The position numbers and the translations under genes are program-made. Below, piece by piece: positions 9,090 to 18,883 of a stretch of 64,000 nt of DNA. The stretch is from Streptomyces sp. KMM 9044 (GTDB lineage Bacteria; Actinomycetota; Actinomycetes; Streptomycetales; Streptomycetaceae): positions 7,192,001 through 7,256,000 of the forward strand of contig NZ_CP113910.1 of NCBI RefSeq assembly GCF_024701375.2, read 5' to 3'. Position 1 is the first letter of the stretch; every line of letters begins with the position of its first letter. A model generated the notes under the pieces. That model was not told where the DNA came from. It did no database searches and saw nothing but the letters and a program-made list of their open reading frames with translations.

Positions 9090-9947
9090 CCGGCACGTCT
9101 TCGAGTCTGCTCCCCGCACCCGCTCCCAGGTCCAGGAGGGCGGAGAGTTCACGCACCGTCCGGTGTTCGAAGAAGAGCGTGGTGGGCAGCTGCCGTACCA
9201 GCTCCCGCTCCAGTCGCTTGACGAGGCCGACGGCGCCCAACGAGTCCAGTCCGAGCCGCAGGAACGGCGTGTCGTCGTCGACGCCCGATGCCGGGATGCC
9301 GAGTGACCGGGCCAGCAGTTCCCGCAGGACGACAGTGGTGCCGGACGGCACCGTGGGCCGGTGGTGGTGCCGGTCGGCGTCAGGGGGCTCCGTGAGGGCG
9401 GAGGCCTCCGTCAGCTGCCGCAGGTTCGCCAGCACGGCCGCGTGGGTCAGCTCCACGCCCTTGGGCGCCCCGGTGCTGCCGGACGAGAACTGCAGGAAGG
9501 CCAGTCCGTCCGGATCCGGCGCGGCGGGGGAGTCCAGGGCCGGGCCCTCCCGCAGTACCTCCGTCCGCAGGACCCGGGCACTTGTCCGGGAGTTCGGCGG
9601 CCACCGGCGCACAGGCCGCGTCCACCACGACCGGGGGACGGCCGAGGTGCTCCCACACCGGCAGGACCCGCCGTACGTCCGGCGCCAGCGGCACGGGCAC
9701 CAGACCGGCCGCGAGCGCGCCCCAGAACATGGGCTGGAAGTCGGCGCTGTTCTGCGAACACCGGCACGCAGGTGCCCGGCGCGACGCCCGCGGCACGCAG
9801 GCCGCCCGCGACGCGCAGCGACTCGGCCGCGAGCTCCCGGAAGGTGACGGCCCTCTCACCACTGTCGCCCCGGACATGGACGATCAGTCGGCCGGGGGAC
9901 TGGCGGGCGGCGTCCAGCAGGACGTCCGGAAGGGGCGCGGTGTTCAT
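9090..9947 (-). pseudogene. NRPS relic: adenylation domain start and first PCP
   Basis: Starts MNTAPLPDVLLDAARQSP and RAVTFRELAAES, typical of an A-domain N-terminus. Frame changes occur near 9755 (after VPVFAEQ, before FQPMFWGALAAGLVPVPLAP) and near 9590. The A3 motif FSSGSTGAPKGVELTHAAV is intact at about 9450-9510. Immediately after it most of the A domain is missing, and the sequence continues with a carrier domain whose phosphopantetheine serine is in LGLDSLGAV. Confidence 0.75.
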
Positions 9948-10169
9948 GGGTCCGTTCGTCGTTCGTGGTGTGCCCGGAACCGGGGACGTGCGGCGGCGCA
10001 GAGGCAAGCGGTACAGCAGAGGCAAGCGATACATGGGACTCGCCGGAACCGGGACAGGTTGCTTCCGCGTATTGATCGCCGGTGGACCCATTGTCAGTGG
10101 CCTCGCCTACGGTTCGATCAGTGGGACCTGCCGGAACGGCCGGGGGCCCGCGCCGGGGAGGGTTCTGTC

Positions 10170-11619
10170 ATGTCTGGCGGGTCGGTGTCGACGACGTATC
10201 TGGAGCTGTCGCAGGATGACGGCGCCGCGCACAAGTTCTACGAGGTGACCGTCGACGGCCTGGTGGTGACCGTTCGTTACGGACGGATCGGTGCCCCGGG
10301 GCAGACCCAGATCACCACCTTCCCCTCGGCGGACAAGGCGCGGGCCGCCGCCGCGAAGAAGGTCGGGGAGAAGGTCCGCAAGGGTTACGCCCCCGCCGTT
10401 CCCGGGCAGCGCGCGCCGCGTGCGGTGACCCGGCGTCAGGTGGCGTCCGCTCCCTCCACCGCGCGCGCCGTGGCTCCCGTGCTGTGGCGGTTCGGCACCG
10501 GCTCCGCGGCGTTCGGCATCCATGTCGACGATGAGCACTGCTGGGTCGGGAACCAGGCGGGTGACGTCTACACCCTGGGCCACGACGGTCAGGTGCTGGC
10601 CCGCTTCAATCTGCCGGACGGCGTGAAGTGCCTGGTGGCCGACGACTTCTGGATCTACGCGGGCTGTGACGACGGCAAGGTCTACGACCTGTCCTCCAAG
10701 CTGCCTTTCGCGGCGTACGACATCGCCGCGGACGTCGACATCTTCTGGCTGGACATCCACGAGGGTGTGCTGAACGTCTCGGACCGCGGCGGCAAGCTCA
10801 CCGTCATCGACCACGAGGACGAGCACCAGTGGTCCCGACACAGCCAGGGCGACCACGCCTGGATGGTGCGCGCCGACGACCGGGCCGTCTACCACGGTCA
10901 TCACAGTGGCGTCACCGCCTACGCGCCCGACGGCGGCCGCGAGTTGTGGCACACGCGCACCCGCGGCGGTGTGCTGTTCGGCTGGCAGGAGGACGACACC
11001 GTGTACGCGGGCACGGCGCACCGCGTGGTGCAGCGGCTGTCGAAGGCGAGCGGGAGCATCGAGGCCACCTACGCCTGCGACAGTGCCGTGTACTCGTGCG
11101 CCACCTCGCCCGGCGGCCGGTTCGTGTTCGCCGGTGACGCGGCGTCGTCCGTCTACTGCTTCGACCAGGACGGCACCCGGCTGTGGAAGCTCGGCACGGG
11201 GGGGCGGCTCGGCCCTGTCGATGCAGTACCGCAACGAGCGGCTGTACCTGGTCACCACCGACGGTTCGCTGGTCTGTGTCGACGCGAGCGAGGCGGCCGT
11301 CTCCGCCGCCCAGCAGGGCACGGTGCCGGTCGCGCGGGACGTCAAGCTCGCCGAGGCACTGCCGACCTACGCGCCGGCCACGACAGCGAGCGCGGTGACC
11401 GCGGTGGCCCAGGCCCCGACCGGGGCGATCGTCGTCCAATGTGTTCAGGACTCCGGCCGTCTGCGCGTGCACGTGGTGTCCGAGGGGTACGACTCGTCGT
11501 GGAACGTGCAGTTCCCGCGCGCGATACGAGAGCCCGGAGCCCGCTATGTCGTGGACGCCCTGCACCCGGCGGCCGGTGGCTTCTACCGGGTCCGCGGTGA
11601 CATCCGACGGCTGCTCTGA
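10170..11619 (+). pseudogene. WGR-domain protein with beta-propeller-like repeats, frameshifted
   Basis: ATG 10170 follows a strong GGGGAGGG site. Residues 8-85 form a WGR domain (FYEVTVDGLVVTVRYGRIG, TQITTFPSADKARAAA). The rest looks like a PQQ/WD-type propeller (HVDDEHCWVGNQAGDVYTLG, DKVYDL, VSDRGGKLTVID, YCFDQDGTRLWKLG). At the G-run 11198-11204 the frame changes: six G would give KLGTGGGSALSMQYRNERL, seven are present. The remainder to 11619 (TDGSLVCVDASEAAV, YVVDALHPAAGGFYRV) is in the new frame. With correction the product is about 483 residues. WGR domains bind nucleic acid ends in PARPs; its role here is unknown. Confidence 0.8.
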
Positions 11620-11623
11620 CGTG

Positions 11624-11658
11624 CCGGGGCCCCTTGCGGGCGGGAGAGGGGGCCCCGG
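11624..11658 (+). terminator. 10-bp GC terminator hairpin
   Basis: CCGGGGCCCC (11624-11633) and GGGGCCCCGG (11649-11658) with a 15-nt loop, directly after the WGR gene stop. Confidence 0.75.
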
Positions 11659-11700
11659 AGAAGTTCCCGAGGGCCGGACAGCGGCCCCCGGGGCGTACGA

Positions 11701-11731
11701 CAGGGCTCACACGGGATTCGTATGAGCCCTG
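11701..11731. promoter_or_regulatory. Inverted repeat upstream of FAD-binding subunit gene
   Basis: CAGGGCTCA (11701-11709) and TGAGCCCTG (11723-11731), flanked by GTAC bases on each side. It lies between the terminator and the next gene; it could be an operator or a second terminator. Confidence 0.4.
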
Positions 11732-11830
11732 TACGCGCCCCCTCGCCCGTGCGGAGAATGCAGTGTTCATGATCATTCAGTGGAATGGCCGGTTCCGTCG
11801 GCCGAAGCCCAGGAAGGCAGGTCGACCGTC

Positions 11831-12553
11831 GTGCACTTGCGTCTGCCCACATCCCTGACCGAAGCACAGAACTGCATGGCCGAGGGAGCGGTGCCCATCG
11901 GCGGAGCCACCCTCGTGTGGGCGCTCTGGCAGCGGGACGGCTTCCCCGAGCAGGCGATGTCCCTGCGCAGTCTGCCGGAGGCCAACGTGCTCGAGAGCGA
12001 GGCGCTGGGCGCTGCCGTTCTGCTGCACCGCATCGACGGCCGGGTACCGGAGGTCCTGCGCGGCGCGGCCTCCACCGTGGGCACCGGAGCGGTGCGCCGC
12101 ACGGCGACGGTCGGCGGCAACATCGTGGGCAGCACCCTGCGATGTCTGCTGCCGGCGGCGCTCGTCCTGGACACACGCGCCACGGTGCTGGACCGGGACG
12201 GAGCCTTCGAGACCGATCTGGCCGAGGTGGTGGCCAAACGCCACCTGCTCCTCAGCCTGCGCTGGCGCACCCCGATAACCAGCGGGTATCACAAGGCACC
12301 CGCCGAAGCGGGCGGATCGCCGCCCCTCGTCGTCGCCACCGCCGTGCACGCGGAGGAGGACGGACGACGCAGGGTCCGCGTCGCGGTCCGTGACGGCTAC
12401 GAGGTGATCGGCGGGAGCACGGACTGCGTGGCCGGTACGGACGAGACGCTGCGGGCCCTGAACACCTCGGACCTCGGTTCGCTCCCCCCGGAGACCGGCG
12501 ACGTGATGCGCAGGGAGGTGTCCGGGGTCCTCGGCCGGGCCGCCGACGGCTGA
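11831..12553 (+). CDS. FAD-binding domain protein of molybdopterin dehydrogenase type
   Basis: About 240 residues from GTG 11831 (AGGCAGG upstream); ATG 11780 in the same frame is an alternative. It corresponds to the medium, FAD-binding subunit (CoxM/XdhB type) of molybdenum hydroxylases: the pyrophosphate loop GGATLVWALWQRD near the N-terminus and the second FAD motif TATVGGNIVGSTLRCLLPAA, then the C-terminal CODH-like domain. The usual partners (2Fe-2S small subunit, Mo-binding large subunit) are not adjacent, so it is an orphan or the complex genes have been lost. The protein is somewhat shorter than typical subunits (270-300). Confidence 0.8.
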   Translation: MHLRLPTSLTEAQNCMAEGAVPIGGATLVWALWQRDGFPEQAMSLRSLPEANVLESEALGAAVLLHRIDGRVPEVLRGAASTVGTGAVRRTATVGGNIVGSTLRCLLPAALVLDTRATVLDRDGAFETDLAEVVAKRHLLLSLRWRTPITSGYHKAPAEAGGSPPLVVATAVHAEEDGRRRVRVAVRDGYEVIGGSTDCVAGTDETLRALNTSDLGSLPPETGDVMRREVSGVLGRAADG

Positions 12554-12630
12554 CCGGTACGACTGCCGTTCGTGCGGGCCGGCCGCCGCGACGGCCCTGA
12601 CCGGCGAAGGCGTCACCGCCCGGGTACGGC

Positions 12631-13143
12631 TCAGCCGGCCGCCAGGGCGTGCCAGGTCGTGGGGTCCCGGACCCCGGACCGGCGCAGCGACTGCGGACAG
12701 TGCAGGCAGACCTCGTCGGCCTCCAGGAGTACGGCGAGCGCCGGGCGGCGGCCGTCGACGGTCATGTCGTCGAAGAACGGCGCGTTCGTCAGGAGGCGGG
12801 CATGTCCGTTGATGCGCAGCACTTCCCTGCCGCCGGGGACGAGGTGGAGGAGACCGGCCTGCGGGTTCTCGAGAGTGTTGCGGAAGCTGTCGCCCCGGCG
12901 GTTGCCCGGCCGGCCGGGCAGGGCGATGGTGCGCGGGCCGAGGACAGGGGCGGAACCGGGCCGCCCGCCGCGCGGCGACACGTCACGGGTGCCCCGGCGG
13001 CCGGACGTGGCCGGCAGACAGAAGGACGAGCGGGCCAGTATGCCGAGGTCGTCCTCGGCCAGTCCGGGGCGCGCCTTGTCGATGACCACGGGGTGCGGCT
13101 CCCCGGGCAGGTCCCGCGGCTCTGCCGACGACGTCAGCTCCAC
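12631..13143 (-). CDS. Pyridoxamine 5'-phosphate oxidase-like FMN-binding protein
   Basis: About 170 residues from GTG 13143; longer in-frame starts exist. It resembles the MSMEG_1061-type PNPOx family: GPRTIALPGRPGNRRGDSFR, NTLENPQAGLLHLVPG, REVLRINGHARLLTN and the C-terminal LEADEVCLHCPQSLRRSG with a CxxC-like pair seen in that subgroup. These are flavin-split-barrel proteins, often F420- or FMN-dependent reductases of unknown substrate. It converges with the FAD-subunit gene. Confidence 0.75.
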   Translation of the reverse strand: MELTSSAEPRDLPGEPHPVVIDKARPGLAEDDLGILARSSFCLPATSGRRGTRDVSPRGGRPGSAPVLGPRTIALPGRPGNRRGDSFRNTLENPQAGLLHLVPGGREVLRINGHARLLTNAPFFDDMTVDGRRPALAVLLEADEVCLHCPQSLRRSGVRDPTTWHALAAG

Positions 13144-13392
13144 ACATCCCCCGGCGAGAGCCCCCGGGCGCCGTGAACCGCCGCGTTTGTTGTCCCGGGC
13201 ATGCCGACTCCCTTGTAGCGCGTGCGTGCATGCTGGCGTAGCGGACATCAGCCCCCAGGGGGTTACACCCCGTCCGACCAGGTCCGCCGGCCGCGGGAGG
13301 GGGTATCGGAACCGAACCGCCGTAACGGCGCCGGGCGGGGCCGGCGAACGGGAGGGGACAGGACCGGCAGCTGCTCCGGAAATCCGCCCGCG

Positions 13393-14871
13393 TCAGTCGA
13401 CGGGCCAGGTGTGCACCGGGGCGTTGAGATGCATGTAGTCGATGTACTGCTGCGTCATCCGGCGCAGGGCCTCATGGCGGCCGCAGCGGGCCGTGGCGTC
13501 GATGTGGTGGAACATCTCCTTCTGCCACACCGCCCCGTTGCGCCCGGTGACACAGCGCTGCTCGATGATGCCGAGCAGCGGCTCCCGCCAGGCCTCGTCC
13601 ATCCCCGACAGTTCCAGCCCGCGGTGCGCCAGGGGCAGCAGACGCCGCAGCACCAGCTCGGGCACCGGCACCTCGCCCATTCCGGGCCAGTACAGCCGGG
13701 CCTCGACGCCGTGCCGCGCCGCCGTGTGCAGGTTCTCCTCGGCTGCAGAGAAGGACATGCGGGACCACACCGGTCGTTCCTCCTCCACCAGGGCGCGGGT
13801 GAGCCCGTAGTAGAAGGCGCCGTTGGCCAGGGTGTCGGCGACGGTGGGGCCGGCCGGCAGCACCCGGTTCTCCACCCGGACATGCGGCTTGTCGTGCGCG
13901 ATGGCGTAGACCGGGCGGTTCCAGCGGTAGATGGTGCCGTTGTGCAAGGTCAGTTCGCCCAGTTCGGGAATGTCGCCCCGGTCCAGCGTCTCGGCGGGAT
14001 TCTCTTCGTCGCACAGCGGGAGCAGCGCCGGGAAGTACCGCAGGTTCTCCTCGAAAAGGTCGAAGACACTGTTGATCCACCGCTCCCCGAACCACACCCG
14101 GGGCCGTACCCCCTGCATCTTGATCTCCTGCGGGCGGGTGTCGGTGGCCTGTTCGAACAACGGGACGCGTGTCTCATGCCACAGTTCCTTGCCGAACAGG
14201 AACGGTGAGTTGGCGGCCAGGGCGATCTGGACCCCGGCGATCGACTGCGCCGCGTTCCAGTAGTCGGCGAACTGCTCCGGGAACAACTGGAGATGGAACT
14301 GGGTGCTGGTGCAGGCGGCCTCGGGAGTGATCGTGTCCGCGTAGGTACGCAGCCGGTCGACGCCGTCGACCTCGATGTGCAGGTCCTCCCCCCGGGCCGC
14401 GAAGATCTGGTCGTTGAGCAGCCGGTAGCGCGGGTTCTCCGACAGCGCCGACTCACCCACGTCCTCCTGCCGCAGCGTCGGCAGGATCCCGGTCATGATC
14501 AGATGCGTGCCGACCGACTTCGCGCGGTCCTCGGCATGGTTCAGCGCGGCACGGATCTCCGACTCCCACGAGTCGGGGCCGCCTGCCGTCAGCCGACGCG
14601 GCGGAACGTTGACCTCGAGGTTGAACCGGCCCAGTTCCGTGGACCATGCGGGGTCCGCGATCACTTCGAGCGCGTCGCTGTTGCGCATCGCGGGCTCCCC
14701 CCGGTCGTCGACCAGGTTCAGCTCGATCTCCAGCCCGACCTGGGGCCGCTCGGCCTCGAAGCGCGCATCCCGCAGCATCTGCGCGAACGTGTCGAGGCAC
14801 TCCTGCATCTTGATCCGGTACCGGCGGCGGTCCTCACGGGTGAATACCAGCGCCGGGACATCACGTCCCAT
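13393..14871 (-). CDS. Glutamate-cysteine ligase (GCS2) family protein
   Basis: 492 residues from ATG 14871, which has GGGAGG 7 nt upstream. GCS2-type carboxylate-amine ligase features: VGLEIELNLVDDRG (acidic ATP/Mg strand), GRFNLEVNVPPRRLT, STQFHLQLFPEQFADYWNAA, RVENRVLPAGPTVADTLANG and WPGMGEVP. The family joins glutamate-type carboxylates to amines with ATP; streptomycetes use mycothiol rather than glutathione, so the product is not obvious. No ergothioneine gene is adjacent. Intact and single-gene. Confidence 0.85.
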   Translation of the reverse strand: MGRDVPALVFTREDRRRYRIKMQECLDTFAQMLRDARFEAERPQVGLEIELNLVDDRGEPAMRNSDALEVIADPAWSTELGRFNLEVNVPPRRLTAGGPDSWESEIRAALNHAEDRAKSVGTHLIMTGILPTLRQEDVGESALSENPRYRLLNDQIFAARGEDLHIEVDGVDRLRTYADTITPEAACTSTQFHLQLFPEQFADYWNAAQSIAGVQIALAANSPFLFGKELWHETRVPLFEQATDTRPQEIKMQGVRPRVWFGERWINSVFDLFEENLRYFPALLPLCDEENPAETLDRGDIPELGELTLHNGTIYRWNRPVYAIAHDKPHVRVENRVLPAGPTVADTLANGAFYYGLTRALVEEERPVWSRMSFSAAEENLHTAARHGVEARLYWPGMGEVPVPELVLRRLLPLAHRGLELSGMDEAWREPLLGIIEQRCVTGRNGAVWQKEMFHHIDATARCGRHEALRRMTQQYIDYMHLNAPVHTWPVD

Positions 14872-14966
14872 CGGATTCCCTCCCGGCCTCCCGTCCGCGG
14901 ACACCTCTCCACCCCAGCGTCGCACCACCGGCCGACTCCGACCACGCGGGACGGGATCCACCGCGT

Positions 14967-15004
14967 GCCGCCGGTACCCCGTACCTGTACGGGGTACCGG
15001 CGGC
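14967..15004. promoter_or_regulatory. Near-perfect 18-bp-arm palindrome
   Basis: GCCGCCGGTACCCCGTAC (14967-14984), two-base centre CT, then the exact complement (14987-15004). It lies about 95 bp upstream of the GCS2 gene start and before the response-regulator relic on the other strand. Could be a terminator of the relic's lost neighbour or a dimeric operator. Confidence 0.6.
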
Positions 15005-15069
15005 CGGCGACGACGCCACCTGCCAGGCACGGCGCGGGTCCAGACAACTCGACCTCACACCCGCCGGGT

Positions 15070-15297
15070 AACGGCTCCTGAGCCACCTGCCGGCCAACGC
15101 CGAACGCGTGCCGTCGAAGGAGCAGATCAGCCGGCACGTGTGGGGCGAGTACCGGGCCGATCCGGCCATCGAGAAGCTCGTCTCCCGCCTGAGAGCCAAG
15201 GTCGACCAGGAACACCCCGCACGGATGGATCCGTACCCGCCGGGGCCTCGGCTACTGGCCCGGCCGCCCCGTCCGTCAGGACGCCACCCCCGCATGA
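15070..15297 (+). pseudogene. Response regulator C-terminal (winged-helix) fragment
   Basis: About 75 codons similar to the end of the OmpR-type DNA-binding domain: LPANAERVPSKEQISRHVWG, RADPAIEKLVSRLRAKVD, then after a frame change near 15225 the recognisable end RTRRGLGYWPGRP and a TGA at 15295-15297. Receiver domain and start are missing. Confidence 0.65.
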
Positions 15298-15422
15298 TGA
15301 CGTGTCCATGGCGCCGAAGCGGATTCCCTGCCCGGCGCGGGACGAGTGGCCCGGCTCACATGGCGTACCGGGCCTGCCACCGACACGATGGTCTTCGTCA
15401 CCGGCAGACCGAAGGGATCAAC

Positions 15423-18400
15423 ATGTTCCGCAAGGTGCTGGTAGCCAACCGTGGTGAGATCGCGATTCGGGCGTTCCGCGCGGGCTACGAGCTGGGTGCC
15501 CGAACGGTCGCGGTCTTCCCGCACGAGGACCGCAACTCGCTCCACCGGCTCAAGGCGGACGAGGCGTACCAGATCGGCCAGGTCGGGCATCCGGTGCGCG
15601 CCTATCTCTCGGTCGAGGAGATCGTCGGCGCGGCACGCCGGGCGGGCGCCGACGCCGTCTACCCGGGCTACGGATTCCTGTCCGAGAATCCCGAGCTGGC
15701 CCTGGCGTGCGAGGGGGCGGGCATCACCTTCGTCGGACCGAGTGCCCGCATCCTGGAGCTGACCGGGAACAAGGCGCGTGCCGTCGCCGCGGCCCGCGCG
15801 GCGGACGTGCCGGTGCTGGGCTCCTCGGAACCCTCCACCGACGTGGAGGAGCTGGTCCGCGCCGCCGACGGCATCGGCTTCCCGGTGTTCGTCAAGGCGG
15901 TGGCCGGCGGCGGCGGGCGCGGGATGCGGCGGGTCGAGGCCCCCGCCCAGCTGAGGGAGTCCATCGAGGCGGCCTCGCGGGAGGCCGCGTCCGCGTTCGG
16001 TGACCCCACGGTCTTCCTGGAGCGGGCCGTCGTCGATCCACGCCACATCGAGGTGCAGATACTCGCCGACGGCCAGGGCAACGTCATCCACCTGTTCGAG
16101 CGCGACTGCTCGGTACAGCGCCGCCACCAGAAGGTGATCGAACTCGCGCCCGCGCCGAACCTCGACCCCGGGCTGCGGGACCGCATCTGCGCCGACGCCG
16201 TGCGTTTCGCCCGCCAGATCGGCTACCGCAACGCCGGAACCGTGGAATTCCTTGTCGACCGCGACGGGAACCACGTCTTCATCGAGATGAACCCGCGCAT
16301 CCAGGTCGAGCACACGGTGACCGAGGAGGTCACCGACGTCGACCTCGTTCAGGCGCAGCTGCGCATCGCCGCCGGTGAGACACTCGCCGATCTCGGACTC
16401 GCCCAGGAGAGCATCACCCTGCGCGGCGCCGCGCTGCAGTGCCGCATCACCACCGAGGACCCGGCGAACGGCTTCCGCCCCGACACCGGCCGGATCAGCG
16501 CCTACCGCTCGCCCGGCGGCTCCGGCATCCGCCTGGACGGCGGCACCACCCACGCCGGTACGGAGATCAGCGCGCACTTCGACTCCATGCTGGTCAAACT
16601 GACCTGCCGGGGCCGGGACTTCGCCACCGCCGTGGGCCGGGCCCGGCGCGCCGTGGCCGAGTTCCGCATCCGCGGCGTCTCCACCAACATCCCCTTCCTC
16701 CAGGCCGTGCTCGACGACCCGGCGTTCCGGGACGGACAGGTCACCACATCGTTCATCGAGCAGCGCCCCCACCTGCTCACCGCGCGCCACTCCGCCGACC
16801 GCGGCACGAAGCTGCTGACCTACCTCGCCGACGTCACGGTGAACAAGCCGCACGGCGAGCGCCCTGCCCTGGTCGACCCGACGACCAAGCTGTCCCACCT
16901 GTCCCAGCGGGCCCCCGCCGAACCACCCGCCGGATCCCGGCAGCGCCTCGCCGAACTCGGCCCCGAGGGATTCGCGAGCCGGCTGCGCGCGTCACCCACC
17001 ATCGGGGTCACCGACACCACCTTCCGCGACGCCCACCAGTCGCTGCTCGCCACCCGGGTCCGCACCAAGGACCTGCTCGCCGTCGCTCCCGTGGTGGCGC
17101 GCACCCTGCCCGAGCTGCTCTCCCTGGAGTGCTGGGGCGGCGCCACCTACGACGTCGCCCTGCGCTTCCTCGCCGAGGATCCGTGGGAACGCCTGGCAGC
17201 CCTGCGGGAAGCCGTCCCCAATATCTGCCTGCAGATGCTGCTGAGGGGCCGCAACACCGTGGGCTACACGCCGTACCCGACCGAGGTGACCCACGCCTTC
17301 GTCGAGGAGGCGGCGGCCACCGGCATCGACATCTTCCGCATCTTCGACGCGCTGAACGACGTCGACCAGATGCGGCCCGCCATCGACGCCGTACGGGAGA
17401 CCGGGACGGCCGTCGCAGAGGTCGCCCTGTGCTACACCTCCGACCTGTCCGACCCGTCCGAGCGGCTCTACACCCTTGACTACTACCTGCGCCTGGCCGA
17501 GCAGATCGTGGACGCCGGTGCGCACGTCCTGGCCGTCAAGGACATGGCCGGCCTGCTGAGGGCGCCCGCGGCGGCGACCCTGGTGTCCGCCCTGCGCCGG
17601 GAGTTCGACCTGCCGGTCCACCTGCACACCCACGACACCTCCGGCGGTCAGCTCGCCACCTACCTCGCCGCGATCCAGGCAGGAGCGGACGCGGTCGACG
17701 GAGCGGTGGCGTCCATGGCGGGTACCACCTCGCAGCCCAGCCTGTCGGCGATCGTCGCGGCGACCGACCACTCCGAGCGCCCCACCGGCCTCGACCTCCA
17801 GGCCGTCGGAGACCTGGAGCCGTACTGGGAGAGCGTCCGCAAGGTCTACGCACCCTTCGAAGCGGGCCTCGCCTCTCCCACCGGCCGCGTCTACCACCAC
17901 GAGATCCCCGGCGGGCAGCTCTCCAACCTGCGCACCCAGGCCATCGCCCTCGGCCTCGGCGACCGCTTCGAGGACATCGAGGCGATGTACGCCGCCGCCG
18001 ACCGGATCCTCGGCCGACTCGTCAAGGTCACCCCGTCCTCGAAGGTGGTCGGCGACCTGGCCCTGCACCTGGTGGGCGCCGGGGTGGCCCCCGACGACTT
18101 CGAGCAGGACCCCGGCCGGTTCGACATCCCCGACTCCGTCATCGGCTTCCTGCGCGGCGAGCTCGGCACCCCGCCCGGCGGCTGGCCCGAACCGTTCCGG
18201 ACCAAGGCGCTGCGCGGCCGCGCCGAGGCCAAGCCCGTGCAGGAACTGACCGCCGACGACCGCGCCGGGCTGGCGAAGGACCGCCGAACCACGCTCAACC
18301 GCCTGCTGTTCCCCGGCCCGGCCCGCGCGTTCGAGACGCACCGGCAGACCTTCGGCGACACCGGCGTCCTGGACAGCAAGGCCTTCTTCTACGGGCTGTG

Positions 18401-18806
18401 CCCCGACAAGGAGTACACCGTCGACCTCGACCCCGGGGTGCGGCTGCTCATCGAACTCCAGGCCGTGGGCGACGCCGACGAGCGCGGCATGCGCACCGTG
18501 ATGTCCACCCTGAACGGCCAGATGCGGCCGATCCAGGTCCGTGACCGGGCCGCCGCCTCCGACGTCCCGGTTACCGAGAAAGCCGACCGGAACGACCCCG
18601 GCCATGTCGCGGCGCCGTTCGCCGGGGTGGTGACCCTCGCGGTCGCCGAGGGCGACGAGGTGGCGGCCGGTGCCACGGTGGCCACCATCGAGGCGATGAA
18701 GATGGAGGCCGCGATCACCGCCCCGAAGTCCGGCACGGTGACCCGGCTGGCCATCAACCGCATCCAGCAGGTGGAAGGCGGCGACCTCCTCGTGGAACTC
18801 GCCTGA
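15423..18806 (+). CDS. pyc: Pyruvate carboxylase
   Basis: 1127 residues, the normal single-chain length, from ATG 15423 with GAAGGGA upstream. It carboxylates pyruvate to oxaloacetate with ATP and bicarbonate, an anaplerotic step in the cytoplasm. Domains: biotin carboxylase (1-450) with the ATP-grasp loop KAVAGGGGRGMRR and EMNPRIQVEHTVTEE; carboxyltransferase (about 530-800) with TFRDAHQSLLATRVRT and IFRIFDALNDV; tetramerisation part; biotinyl domain at the C-terminus with the target lysine in IEAMKMEAAI at about residue 1093. All parts are intact. It stands alone, about 120 bp after the response-regulator relic. Confidence 0.97.
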   Translation: MFRKVLVANRGEIAIRAFRAGYELGARTVAVFPHEDRNSLHRLKADEAYQIGQVGHPVRAYLSVEEIVGAARRAGADAVYPGYGFLSENPELALACEGAGITFVGPSARILELTGNKARAVAAARAADVPVLGSSEPSTDVEELVRAADGIGFPVFVKAVAGGGGRGMRRVEAPAQLRESIEAASREAASAFGDPTVFLERAVVDPRHIEVQILADGQGNVIHLFERDCSVQRRHQKVIELAPAPNLDPGLRDRICADAVRFARQIGYRNAGTVEFLVDRDGNHVFIEMNPRIQVEHTVTEEVTDVDLVQAQLRIAAGETLADLGLAQESITLRGAALQCRITTEDPANGFRPDTGRISAYRSPGGSGIRLDGGTTHAGTEISAHFDSMLVKLTCRGRDFATAVGRARRAVAEFRIRGVSTNIPFLQAVLDDPAFRDGQVTTSFIEQRPHLLTARHSADRGTKLLTYLADVTVNKPHGERPALVDPTTKLSHLSQRAPAEPPAGSRQRLAELGPEGFASRLRASPTIGVTDTTFRDAHQSLLATRVRTKDLLAVAPVVARTLPELLSLECWGGATYDVALRFLAEDPWERLAALREAVPNICLQMLLRGRNTVGYTPYPTEVTHAFVEEAAATGIDIFRIFDALNDVDQMRPAIDAVRETGTAVAEVALCYTSDLSDPSERLYTLDYYLRLAEQIVDAGAHVLAVKDMAGLLRAPAAATLVSALRREFDLPVHLHTHDTSGGQLATYLAAIQAGADAVDGAVASMAGTTSQPSLSAIVAATDHSERPTGLDLQAVGDLEPYWESVRKVYAPFEAGLASPTGRVYHHEIPGGQLSNLRTQAIALGLGDRFEDIEAMYAAADRILGRLVKVTPSSKVVGDLALHLVGAGVAPDDFEQDPGRFDIPDSVIGFLRGELGTPPGGWPEPFRTKALRGRAEAKPVQELTADDRAGLAKDRRTTLNRLLFPGPARAFETHRQTFGDTGVLDSKAFFYGLCPDKEYTVDLDPGVRLLIELQAVGDADERGMRTVMSTLNGQMRPIQVRDRAAASDVPVTEKADRNDPGHVAAPFAGVVTLAVAEGDEVAAGATVATIEAMKMEAAITAPKSGTVTRLAINRIQQVEGGDLLVELA

Positions 18807-18883
18807 GCCGACCACTGCCGGCCGCCCGCCGTCCCGTCCCTGTTCCCCGTCGGCGGCAAGCGCCCGGCGTGACGGCGACGTCT

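Larger units (their letters stand above)
3609..9947 (-). pseudogene. Non-ribosomal peptide synthetase gene, decayed and IS-interrupted
   Basis: Reading leftward from ATG 9947 the remains are: adenylation (A) domain start, A3 core, carrier protein (PCP), condensation (C) domain, a second PCP and a second C domain ending at 3609. At least five frame changes and two internal deletions break it, and an IS4-like element (4710-7982, itself interrupted) splits the last C domain. When that element and one copy of its 10-bp target repeat are removed the C domain reads continuously (LRTVFPAGARPSVQQEL). A-domain signature positions are lost with the deletion, so no amino acid can be predicted. No other NRPS tailoring or MbtH gene is in the window. 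Certainly non-functional as a whole. Confidence 0.85.

Noticed and set aside
3609..9947. A working biosynthetic gene cluster
   Set aside because: The NRPS gene is split by IS elements, deletions and frame changes, and no tailoring, MbtH or transport genes of a cluster are next to it.
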